Assembly: GCA_021784755.1 (NCBI GenBank)
Contig: JAJYHM010000004.1
Span: 1-52,114, forward strand
DNA: 52,114 nucleotides
Direction: 5' to 3'
Origin: Pseudomonadota bacterium
Lineage (GTDB): Bacteria; Pseudomonadota; Gammaproteobacteria; Acidiferrobacterales; Acidiferrobacteraceae
The position numbers and the translations under genes were made by a program. The notes below the pieces were generated by a model. The model was not told the DNA's origin. It saw only the letters and a program-made list of their open reading frames with translations, and did not search any database. Of the stretch, positions 25,874-33,183 are shown piece by piece (position 1 is the stretch's first letter; every line of letters begins with the position of its first letter).

Positions 25874-28282
25874 ATGTCTGATTTATCCTCATCCGGACCG
25901 TTGCACGGTCGGGCGTTGGCGCAGGAGATGCGCCGCCGCCAGGCCGAGCGGAAGGCGCGCGGACAAGGAAAGGCGGCGGTCCGGACGCAACAGGCGAAGC
26001 CGGACGCGGCCCGGAGGGCTGCACCGGCGGTGGCCGTGGAGCCGGTTGCGCCCGCGGCTCCGGACACGGTGCCTGAGAAGCCGATGGTGACCGAGGCCGT
26101 GGCGCCTAGCCAGGAAGGGGCGTTGATGGATTCGATCTGCGAGGTCGCGGAGGCCAATCCGGAGGCGCTTGGGTGGCGTGAGACGGGTGTGCGCGCCTTG
26201 TGCAAGGCACGGCGGCGGTCGCTCTCGCAGCGCGGCAAGGTTGCGATCCCGGTGCGCAATGGGCTCATTTCGGTGGCGGCCCGGCAGCACTATCTTGAGA
26301 CGGGCAACGCGCGCGAGTTTGCGCGCCTGCACCGTCGGGAGCTGGCCGCCCACGGCCGCGGTTCGGCGCAACCAGCCCGGCCGAGCGGTCGGCGACGCAA
26401 ACAAGAAGCGCCGCCCAAGGTCGAGGTGGGGACGACTTTATCCGGGAGCCCGGTGACGGGGACTCAGGTGGATCGCACGCGTGTCATTACGGGCATCGAG
26501 CCGGGATCTTGCCGGACGATCACCGGCACTGAGTATCTGGGGTCGGAGCACTACGCGGGTTTCTGTGAGGCGCGGCCGGCACCGCGGCCGGCCAAGGTGC
26601 GCGTCGGCCGTACCGGGCGCGACTTGGATGTGACCGGCACCCATATGGGACGGGTCGGATCGGTCACGGGCGATGAGGCGGGAGCCTGTCGGCCCGTCAC
26701 CGGGACCGAGTACGTCGGCAGCGATGACTTCCAGGCGGCGTGCAAGACCGAGGCACCGGCGCGGCCCCCTAAGGTCGCGGTGGGCCGGACGGCGCGTCGC
26801 GAGCTTCCGGTGAGCGGCAGCGACGAGGCGCGAGCCAATCGGGTGACGGGTGCGGAACCCGGTGCGAGTGCGAAAATCACGGGCTCGCAGTATGCCGACG
26901 GCGGGGCGGCGCGCATGACGATCAATGGTGCACCAAAGAAGGTGGCGTTGACGCATACGATCAGCGGACGGCCTGTTTCGGGGACCGCGGTGGATCAGAC
27001 CACCAAGATCACGGGACTCGATGCGGGCACGTGCCGCACGGTCTCGGGCACCGAGTATCTGAGTCACGAGAGCTTCACGTCGGTCTGCGGGACGCGTCCG
27101 CAACCCACTGAGCCGCCGAAGGTCGAGGAGAGTTACACGGGGAAGCGGCAACGCATTACCGGCAACCTCGTCGATCGGTCGGAAAAGGTGACCGGGAACG
27201 AGCCGGGTTCGTGCCAGCGCTTGACCGGCACAGGTTACAACGGTCCGCAACTCTGCGGCGGCGGCGCCGATAAGGTGCAGCGCATGACGGGTCTCGGAGG
27301 CGGGACGGTGACCGGTACAGGGATGGACCGACTCCCAAAAACGACAGGTGACGAGCGCGGAGGGTGCTGGCCCGTCACCGGAACGGTATATCACGGGCGT
27401 GAGCACTACGCCCCATGCGCAAGCACCCCGCAAGCGGGAGCACATAAGGTCGGTCTGACGCGGACGGACAAGGGTCAGTTGGTAAGCGGCCCGCTGTTGG
27501 GGGCCGACGAGGCCGTGACCGGTAACGAGGCGGGCGTGCATTTGCCCGTGACCGGTACGCCCTACGCTGGACGCGCAGAATCGGCAATGAGTGGATATGA
27601 GGCGGCGGCCATGACAGGAAAAGCCGAAATTGGGGCGCAGTCTGGAGGTTGCGGTGGGGGCTGCGGTTGCAAGCGCCGGTTCGAGGAGCTTGAGAATCGT
27701 GTGCGCGAGTTGCAGGCCGAGCTCGGGTCGACCGCGGGTGGGGGCGTGATGCCGAGCGGCCGTTTTGTCGCCGCGGCCTTCCCGGAGGCGCGGGCGGTGC
27801 CAGAGGTGTCGGCAATCGGCGGCTTCAGCGTGGCCGCCCCTGCCCAGGAAGGCCGTTCCCGGATCACGGGGAACGCCGCGGACCATGGCGCCCGCATTAC
27901 GGGCCCCATCAACCTGGCGCGTGGGCTGGTCACGGGGACTCCGGAGTTCCGGGCGCGTGACGCGATGGCCCTGAGTGCGCAGACGCCCCCTCAGCTTGCG
28001 GCAAGTGAGGTGGGCGGGGAAACGAAGCCTCCGGCCGCTGGGGCCTGGCACATCACGGGCGACGATTGGAGCCGTGGTGGTCGTGTGACGGGTACCGAGG
28101 GCCACTGGGCGCAAGGCCGTAACCCGACGCAGCGTGGCACCGCGCGCACCTGTGTCATGTCGGCGGCGGGCAACCGTGAACGGCCTTTGGCCGTGCCTGT
28201 GCCGGAAGGCAAAGTCACAGGCAGCAGCGGTAACACAGGTAAGGGTTCGCTCGTGACGTATTCGGGCGGAGCGCGGGGATGA
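25874..28282 (+). CDS. csoS2: Carboxysome assembly scaffold CsoS2
   Basis: An intrinsically disordered scaffold that binds RuBisCO through N-terminal repeats and the shell through middle and C-terminal repeats. The 802-residue protein has basic N-repeats (residues 10-30, about 105-125, about 145-165), then a long middle region of V-T-G repeats ending in CRxxTGTEY with paired cysteines (about 178-560). A short Cys-rich knot (C593, C597, C599) and coiled-coil stretch follow, then the C-terminal region (about 640-802). A -1 frameshift cassette at 27334-27379 would truncate the protein to about 492 residues. Confidence 0.96.
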   Translation: MSDLSSSGPLHGRALAQEMRRRQAERKARGQGKAAVRTQQAKPDAARRAAPAVAVEPVAPAAPDTVPEKPMVTEAVAPSQEGALMDSICEVAEANPEALGWRETGVRALCKARRRSLSQRGKVAIPVRNGLISVAARQHYLETGNAREFARLHRRELAAHGRGSAQPARPSGRRRKQEAPPKVEVGTTLSGSPVTGTQVDRTRVITGIEPGSCRTITGTEYLGSEHYAGFCEARPAPRPAKVRVGRTGRDLDVTGTHMGRVGSVTGDEAGACRPVTGTEYVGSDDFQAACKTEAPARPPKVAVGRTARRELPVSGSDEARANRVTGAEPGASAKITGSQYADGGAARMTINGAPKKVALTHTISGRPVSGTAVDQTTKITGLDAGTCRTVSGTEYLSHESFTSVCGTRPQPTEPPKVEESYTGKRQRITGNLVDRSEKVTGNEPGSCQRLTGTGYNGPQLCGGGADKVQRMTGLGGGTVTGTGMDRLPKTTGDERGGCWPVTGTVYHGREHYAPCASTPQAGAHKVGLTRTDKGQLVSGPLLGADEAVTGNEAGVHLPVTGTPYAGRAESAMSGYEAAAMTGKAEIGAQSGGCGGGCGCKRRFEELENRVRELQAELGSTAGGGVMPSGRFVAAAFPEARAVPEVSAIGGFSVAAPAQEGRSRITGNAADHGARITGPINLARGLVTGTPEFRARDAMALSAQTPPQLAASEVGGETKPPAAGAWHITGDDWSRGGRVTGTEGHWAQGRNPTQRGTARTCVMSAAGNRERPLAVPVPEGKVTGSSGNTGKGSLVTYSGGARG
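27334..27379 (+). promoter_or_regulatory. Putative -1 ribosomal frameshift cassette in csoS2
   Basis: The heptamer C-CCA-AAA (27334-27340) is in the correct register for -1 slippage. Six bases later a 7-bp stem begins, GGTGACG (27347-27353) with CGTCACC (27373-27379), plus an inner AGC/GCT pair set. In the -1 frame AAC-GAC-AGG leads to TGA at 27349-27351. An SD-like AGGGA lies about 11 bases upstream of the heptamer. csoS2 of Halothiobacillus neapolitanus is known to make its short form this way. Confidence 0.65.
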
Positions 28283-28336
28283 GGACGTCCAATCTGCGGG
28301 CGACGGTCGTACGTCGCAGCCAGGGAGGCTAGCGCC

Positions 28337-29911
28337 GTGGACACGCGCAAATCCACCCTGTTGCGTCGCGCGCGGCACGGCGGCGACGGCGCAGGCGCCT
28401 CTGCGGGTCGCTTGCCGCAAGCCCGGTCACAGGTGACGTGGCCGCGCGCAGGGGCGATGCGCGCGGAAGCCTTAGGTGTCGCGCACCCGGCTTGCGAGTC
28501 CTTGCCGGGTCGGACGTGCCGGCACGCGCTCGTGGATAGGGTGGAGAACGCACGGCTTTTCGGGTGCGAGCAGGAAACCAAGGCGCGATTTGATGGGATC
28601 GTGCCGGTGTTGCAGGAGATCGCAGCGCTGGGCCGGGGAACGGAATTCGCGGGGCGCGCGCAGGCTGTAGCGCGCGAGAGGCTGGGCTTTGAATTGCCGA
28701 TGTCGGTGCTGGATCGCGCCTGGGTGCGCGGCGCGGATATGGGCAGTTTGTACGCCCACGCGGTGTTCCAGGCGCTGTCTTTGGCGGTGGCGCAGTTTTC
28801 GGATCAGATCCGCGAGGAACTCGCGGCGGGTCAGGGATGGGACGGGCTCTTGGTCGATTGCGGGTTCCACGCTATGAACGTCTCGGCCTGCGCGGATGGG
28901 CGCTTGAAGGGTCTTTTTCCCTATATCCTGCGCATGCCAGCGTCGGCCTTGGTGCGCAGCAGCGCTTTCGCCGGGACTTTATTCGATGTGGAAGAGGATG
29001 TGCGGCATTGGGAGCATAGCGAGCTTCGGCGGTTCCGGGATGGGTTTCCGACCACGGCCGATGCGCAGACGCGCTATCTCAAAGTGGCCGTGTATCACAC
29101 GAGCTCGCTCGATCCGGCGCACGAAGGCTGCGCGGCGCATGGGAGCAGCGAGCGCGCGGCGACCGAGGCGGCCTTGGAGCGATTGAATGAGTTCCGGGCT
29201 GCGATAGAGAACGAGTTTTGTTGTGGGGCCGGAACCGACCTCCTGCTCATTGGGGTGGACACGGATACGGACGCGATTCGCATCCATATCCCGGACGCAA
29301 AGGGCGATCTGAGTGCTTATCGGTCGGTCGACAACGCGGAGTTGTACCGACGGACCTTGGAGCTTGACGCGGATCGGGCGCGGCTTGCGGTGTACGAGGC
29401 GATCGAGGCCGCGAGCGCGACCGATGGCTGGGGCAAGGGTAAAGGGATGCCCCACGACGGTATGCGCAGGCTCATTGCGACCTTGCTTGTGAACAATATG
29501 AGTCAGATCGAGTACGTCGCCGAGTATCACGGCGGTTGGTATGGGGATAACGGTCACGGGGAGCGTTTCGTGAGCGTAGGGGACGGGTTTCCGGCGGTGC
29601 AAGTTCGGAATATCGCCTACTACGCGCGCATCGATACGGTTGAGGAGGGAGTAGCGGATCTCGATGTCGGAATGAAGATCTTCCGGCACTTGAATGTGGA
29701 GCGCGGTTTGCCGATCCCGGTGGCGCTGCATTACCACTTCGATGGGAGGGTTCCAGGGAGCCGCAGGCGTGTAGAAGGCAAGATCCAGCGTGTGGCCGAG
29801 GCGATACGCGCGCGTTATGGGCGGTTGGCGGAGGAGGGACTTTTGCATCTGCACGGAAGCATTCAGGATCTAGAGCCGGGAAGTCCTTTGGAGGAGGTTG
29901 CGCTCAGATGA
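28337..29911 (+). CDS. csoSCA: Carboxysomal carbonic anhydrase CsoSCA
   Basis: Converts bicarbonate to CO2 inside the shell (epsilon/beta-type enzyme, formerly CsoS3). Zinc ligands C185, H254 and C265 keep exactly the spacing of the H. neapolitanus enzyme (173, 242, 253). The Asp-Arg dyad is D187/R189 (SACADGR). The first ~90 residues are disordered and basic, suited to binding RuBisCO. It begins at GTG and overlaps csoS4A by 4 bases (ATGA). Length (524) is normal. Confidence 0.96.
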   Translation: MDTRKSTLLRRARHGGDGAGASAGRLPQARSQVTWPRAGAMRAEALGVAHPACESLPGRTCRHALVDRVENARLFGCEQETKARFDGIVPVLQEIAALGRGTEFAGRAQAVARERLGFELPMSVLDRAWVRGADMGSLYAHAVFQALSLAVAQFSDQIREELAAGQGWDGLLVDCGFHAMNVSACADGRLKGLFPYILRMPASALVRSSAFAGTLFDVEEDVRHWEHSELRRFRDGFPTTADAQTRYLKVAVYHTSSLDPAHEGCAAHGSSERAATEAALERLNEFRAAIENEFCCGAGTDLLLIGVDTDTDAIRIHIPDAKGDLSAYRSVDNAELYRRTLELDADRARLAVYEAIEAASATDGWGKGKGMPHDGMRRLIATLLVNNMSQIEYVAEYHGGWYGDNGHGERFVSVGDGFPAVQVRNIAYYARIDTVEEGVADLDVGMKIFRHLNVERGLPIPVALHYHFDGRVPGSRRRVEGKIQRVAEAIRARYGRLAEEGLLHLHGSIQDLEPGSPLEEVALR

Positions 29912-30159
29912 AGATCATGCGGGTGGAGAAGACATTGGTGTCCACCAACCGCATCGGTGAGATGGGACATAGGCCATTGCTGGTTGTGCAGGACAAGGAA
30001 GGGGGCCCGCGCTCGGTGGCAGTGGACGCGGTGGGATGCATCCCGGGGGATTGGGTGATTTGCGTGGGGTCGTCGGCAGCGCGCGAGGCGGCCGGCAGCA
30101 AGGAATACCCCTCAGATCTTACGATCGTCGGGATCATCGACAACTGGAGCCCCGAGTGA
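29908..30159 (+). CDS. csoS4A: Carboxysome vertex pentamer protein CsoS4A
   Basis: The 83-residue bacterial microcompartment vertex (BMV) protein closes the icosahedral corners of the shell. The N-terminal MKIMRVEKTLVSTNRI and the GDWVICVGSSAAR loop are family signatures. It overlaps csoSCA by 4 bases and is one base from csoS4B. Confidence 0.96.
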   Translation: MKIMRVEKTLVSTNRIGEMGHRPLLVVQDKEGGPRSVAVDAVGCIPGDWVICVGSSAAREAAGSKEYPSDLTIVGIIDNWSPE

Positions 30160-30160
30160 C

Positions 30161-30406
30161 ATGGAGATCATGCGCGTGGTCTCGGATTTAGTGGTGACCC
30201 GGCGCGGGCCAGGCTTGAAACAGAGCTCGTTGCGGGTGCTTCAGGACAGTTTTGGCAAGTTGAATGTGGCCACCGATCCCGTGGGGGCGCCGCCCGGGAA
30301 ATGGGTCTTTACGGTATCAGGGTCGGCGGCGCGGTATGCGCAAGGGGATTTCGAGGTCCATACCGACCTGACCATCGGTGGGATCATCGATTTTTGGGAG
30401 CCGTAA
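30161..30406 (+). CDS. csoS4B: Carboxysome vertex pentamer protein CsoS4B
   Basis: An 81-residue paralogue of CsoS4A with the same beginning (MEIMRVVSDLVVTRR) and glycine-serine loop (VFTVSGSAARYA). It starts one base after the csoS4A stop, so translation is probably coupled. Confidence 0.96.
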   Translation: MEIMRVVSDLVVTRRGPGLKQSSLRVLQDSFGKLNVATDPVGAPPGKWVFTVSGSAARYAQGDFEVHTDLTIGGIIDFWEP

Positions 30407-30444
30407 GGCGGGTTTTTGGCTAGGGTCTGTATGGAGGGATGGAA

Positions 30445-30741
30445 ATGGCAGAGGTGACGGGTATTGCATTGGGTATGATCGAGACACGTGGCTTGGTGCC
30501 GGCGATCGAGGCGGCGGACGCGATGAGCAAGGCGGCAGAAGTGCGCCTCATCGGCCGCCAGTTCGTGGGCGGTGGCTACGTGACGGTGTTGGTGCGCGGC
30601 GAGACGGGTGCCGTGAACGCGGCAGTGCGTGCCGGTGCCGACGCCTGCGAACGAGTGGGAGATGGCCTGGTGGCGGCCCACATCATCGCGCGCGTCCACT
30701 CCGAGGTGGAGCACATCCTCCCTAAGGCCCCGAGCGCCTAA
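30445..30741 (+). CDS. csoS1C: Carboxysome shell hexamer protein CsoS1C
   Basis: The 98-residue BMC-domain protein tiles the shell facets as hexamers with small central pores. The start at 30445 rather than 30439 gives a 6-base spacing from GGAGGG. Its last 204 bases are identical to csoS1A except for one base. The name follows the C-A-B order known in H. neapolitanus. Confidence 0.96.
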   Translation: MAEVTGIALGMIETRGLVPAIEAADAMSKAAEVRLIGRQFVGGGYVTVLVRGETGAVNAAVRAGADACERVGDGLVAAHIIARVHSEVEHILPKAPSA

Positions 30742-30793
30742 AAGGCGTCGCGGTCCGGGTTTTTAATGACGTTTAGTTGAAGGAGATTCGGAA

Positions 30794-31090
30794 ATGGCAG
30801 ATGTATCGGGTATAGCATTGGGCATGATCGAGACGCGTGGCTTGGTGCCGGCGATCGAAGCGGCGGATGCCATGACCAAGGCGGCGGAAGTGCGCCTCAT
30901 CGGCCGCCAGTTCGTGGGCGGTGGCTACGTGACGGTGTTGGTGCGCGGCGAGACGGGTGCCGTGAACGCGGCAGTGCGTGCCGGTGCCGACGCCTGCGAA
31001 CGAGTGGGAGATGGCCTAGTGGCGGCCCACATCATCGCGCGCGTCCACTCCGAGGTGGAGCACATCCTCCCTAAGGCCCCGAGCGCCTAA
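30794..31090 (+). CDS. csoS1A: Carboxysome shell hexamer protein CsoS1A
   Basis: The second 98-residue BMC hexamer protein, differing from CsoS1C at only a few N-terminal positions (ADVSG for AEVTG; MTKAAE for MSKAAE). AAGGAG lies upstream. Bases 30807-31075 match csoS1B at a constant offset of 400 with one difference. Confidence 0.96.
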   Translation: MADVSGIALGMIETRGLVPAIEAADAMTKAAEVRLIGRQFVGGGYVTVLVRGETGAVNAAVRAGADACERVGDGLVAAHIIARVHSEVEHILPKAPSA

Positions 31091-31196
31091 TAGGGCTCGA
31101 GGCAGCTTGGCAGATGCTGCACGCGCCACCAGGCTCTGGTGATGGGATGTCGAGACAGTTGATGCGAATGGTTCGAGACCTTCGAGGAGAACAGGA

Positions 31197-31532
31197 ATGG
31201 CACTGACGGGTATAGCATTGGGCATGATCGAGACGCGTGGCTTGGTGCCGGCGATCGAAGCGGCGGATGCCATGACCAAGGCGGCGGAAGTGCGCCTCAT
31301 CGGCCGCCAGTTCGTGGGCGGTGGCTACGTGACGGTGTTGGTGCGCGGCGAGACGGGTGCCGTGAACGCGGCAGTGCGTGCCGGTGCCGACGCCTGCGAA
31401 CGAGTGGGAGATGGCCTGGTGGCGGCCCACATCATCGCGCGCGTCCACTCCGAGGTGGAGCACATCCTCCCTAAGCGTCCTGACGGCGACGGCGGCGGGC
31501 GCGACGGGGACGTGACCGGGAACTTGAGCTGA
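31197..31532 (+). CDS. csoS1B: Carboxysome shell hexamer protein CsoS1B
   Basis: The third BMC paralogue, 111 residues. The core is almost identical to CsoS1A, but the C-terminus diverges at KRPDGDGGGRDG to give a flexible extension, as known for CsoS1B of H. neapolitanus. The extension may project from the shell surface. It is followed 13 bases later by the ferritin-like gene. Confidence 0.95.
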   Translation: MALTGIALGMIETRGLVPAIEAADAMTKAAEVRLIGRQFVGGGYVTVLVRGETGAVNAAVRAGADACERVGDGLVAAHIIARVHSEVEHILPKRPDGDGGGRDGDVTGNLS

Positions 31533-31545
31533 GCGCGGAGGCGCC

Positions 31546-31983
31546 ATGCGTACTCATCCGCGCGTCATAGGGTTCCTAAATCAGGCGCTGAATCACGAGT
31601 ACGGTGCGGTTCAGCTATACCTGACGCAAGCGAGTCTCTGTACGTTGTGGGGTTTCGGCGACTGGGCAGAGAGTTTCCGGCACGAGGCGCGCGAGGAGCT
31701 GGGGCATGCGGAGCTCTTGAGCCAGCGCCTCTTGCTATCCGGGATCGCGCCGGGCGCGGGGCAGCTACGGCCGCCGCGGCCGGGGCGTGACCTGGCAGAG
31801 ATGTTGACCCAAGATGCGTATCTTGAGGAGGCGGCGGTCGATCTGTACGCGGAGGCGGCGGCAGTCGCGGCGCGCCTTCGCGACCCTGAAGCGGGCGCGC
31901 TCTTTGAACGGCTGCGCACTGACGAAGAGGGACATTTGCGTCACTTGCAAGAGCTTTACGCATCGTTGCCGGCGCGCCGGTGA
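31546..31983 (+). CDS. Bacterioferritin-like protein of the carboxysome operon
   Basis: A 145-residue four-helix ferritin-like protein. All di-iron ligands of bacterioferritin are kept at the usual numbers (E18, E51, H54, E94, E127, H130), but the haem ligand Met52 is Leu52, so a haem-free di-iron protein is expected. Such genes often accompany alpha-carboxysome operons; their role there (iron or oxygen handling) is not settled. It lies in tight spacing between csoS1B and acRAF. Confidence 0.85.
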   Translation: MRTHPRVIGFLNQALNHEYGAVQLYLTQASLCTLWGFGDWAESFRHEAREELGHAELLSQRLLLSGIAPGAGQLRPPRPGRDLAEMLTQDAYLEEAAVDLYAEAAAVAARLRDPEAGALFERLRTDEEGHLRHLQELYASLPARR

Positions 31984-31995
31984 GGAGGGGAAGGT

Positions 31996-32271
31996 ATGGG
32001 CACGAATGACAGTTCGGTGCCGGAGGGCTGGACGGAGCAAAAGCGGCCCTTGGCGTGGAACAAGCGCTTCGATTTCGCGGACTACGCACAAACACGAGCC
32101 TTCCTGGACTGCTTGGCCACCGTGTCCGAGGGTAGCGGTTACTACCCGAACCTCAATTTTGCCCGCACGCACGCGGTCGTGACGATTCAGTTCGAAGGCG
32201 AAGAGGTGGATAGTCGATTGCGGGAATTCGCGCGCAACGCCGATCTGTGCGCCCAACGGCTGCGTAGCTAG
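31996..32271 (+). CDS. acRAF: RuBisCO assembly factor acRAF (PCD-like)
   Basis: A 91-residue protein with the fold of pterin-4a-carbinolamine dehydratase. Its place behind csoS1 and the ferritin gene identifies it as the alpha-carboxysome RuBisCO assembly factor that binds small subunits or L8 intermediates. Residues such as FDFADYAQTRAFLDCLA and the YYPNLNF loop mark the fold. True dehydratase activity is not expected. GGAAGG precedes the start. Confidence 0.9.
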   Translation: MGTNDSSVPEGWTEQKRPLAWNKRFDFADYAQTRAFLDCLATVSEGSGYYPNLNFARTHAVVTIQFEGEEVDSRLREFARNADLCAQRLRS

Positions 32272-32279
32272 CGCCCGTC

Positions 32280-32903
32280 ATGACGCCGCTTACGATCGCT
32301 TTGTACAATGGTAAGGGCGGTTGTGGCAAGACGACGCTTGCGTGGAATGTGGCCATGGGGCTTGCGCGGCGCGAATCCACCTTGCTTGTCGACGCCGATC
32401 CGCAGGGGAGTCTCGGTGACTGGGTGAATTGGGCCGACAGCGAGGGGCATTTCGCGATCGCGTTTAAAGACTGGGGAGCGTTTTGCGCGGGCCCGCACGA
32501 TGACCATCGCTATCGCGTGTACGACTGTCCGCCGCGTCTTCGGGAAGAAGAGATTCAGGCGGTTCTGGGGCAGGCGGATATCGTGTTGTTGCCGGTGTTA
32601 CCGTCTCCTCTAGACCTCTGGGCGAGCCGGCGTAGCGCGGAATTGCTGCAGGACTTGCAGAGGCAACGGCCGCAATTGCGGGCGTATTTCGTACTAAACC
32701 AAGTCGAGGCGCACAGCGCGCTGTCGCGGGCCTCGCAGTCCGCTATCGCGGCCATGGGTCTGCCGGTATTGTCGGCGCGTATCGGCCGCCGGGCAGTGTA
32801 TCGTAGCGCGGCACTGGAAGGCTTGAGTGTCTACCACATGGGCAAGCGCGCGACGGCCGCGATGGACGAGATCGAACGACTGATCGAGGAGATCCTGAAA
32901 TGA
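32280..32903 (+). CDS. mcdA: ParA-type ATPase McdA, carboxysome positioning
   Basis: The 207-residue P-loop ATPase has a deviant Walker A motif, GKGGCGKTT, with signature K12 and P-loop K17, and the VDADPQGSLGDW Walker A' motif. In alpha-carboxysome operons this protein binds the nucleoid and spaces carboxysomes along it. It overlaps mcdB by 4 bases, the typical two-gene unit. Plasmid or chromosome partitioning is unlikely given the context. Confidence 0.9.
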   Translation: MTPLTIALYNGKGGCGKTTLAWNVAMGLARRESTLLVDADPQGSLGDWVNWADSEGHFAIAFKDWGAFCAGPHDDHRYRVYDCPPRLREEEIQAVLGQADIVLLPVLPSPLDLWASRRSAELLQDLQRQRPQLRAYFVLNQVEAHSALSRASQSAIAAMGLPVLSARIGRRAVYRSAALEGLSVYHMGKRATAAMDEIERLIEEILK

Positions 32904-33103
32904 GCAACTTGGAAGACAAGCTGAGCGCGAGCATCCAGACCCAGCGGCGGCGGCCGGGTACCAACAAGCCGGGCGGAGGCGAGAAGGGCGAGGCGGCGCC
33001 GCCCGCGGAAAAGCCCCGGGATCAGAAAGCGCGTCCCCAGGAGGACGACTTGAACGCAGGGGGCGGTCGCAGCCCGAACCCGCCGCGTATCTGGCCCGAC
33101 TGA
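32900..33103 (+). CDS. mcdB: McdB-like carboxysome adaptor
   Basis: A 67-residue, low-complexity, charged and proline-rich protein, predicted to be disordered. It has the hallmarks of alpha-type McdB: small size, overlap with mcdA, and an invariant-type Trp near the C-terminus (W65 in PPRIWPD). It should load on the carboxysome and stimulate the McdA ATPase. Sequence similarity alone is weak; the call rests on position and composition. Confidence 0.75.
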   Translation: MSNLEDKLSASIQTQRRRPGTNKPGGGEKGEAAPPAEKPRDQKARPQEDDLNAGGGRSPNPPRIWPD

Positions 33104-33183
33104 AGGGGAGCGTGCGCGGTCCGCGGAAGGTGCGGGCGTAAGCGCCGTGGAGGCTGATCACCGAAGATACGGGATGCAGAGTC

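Noticed and set aside
26438-28420. 660-codon open frame antisense to csoS2
   Set aside because: It mirrors the repeats of csoS2 on the other strand; its composition is R/H/T/P-rich and it has no family resemblance. GC-rich codons of csoS2 keep this frame open by chance.
30445-31532. Repeats that could suggest a CRISPR-like or tandem-repeat array
   Set aside because: The repeat units are three whole csoS1 genes with intact reading frames and start sites.
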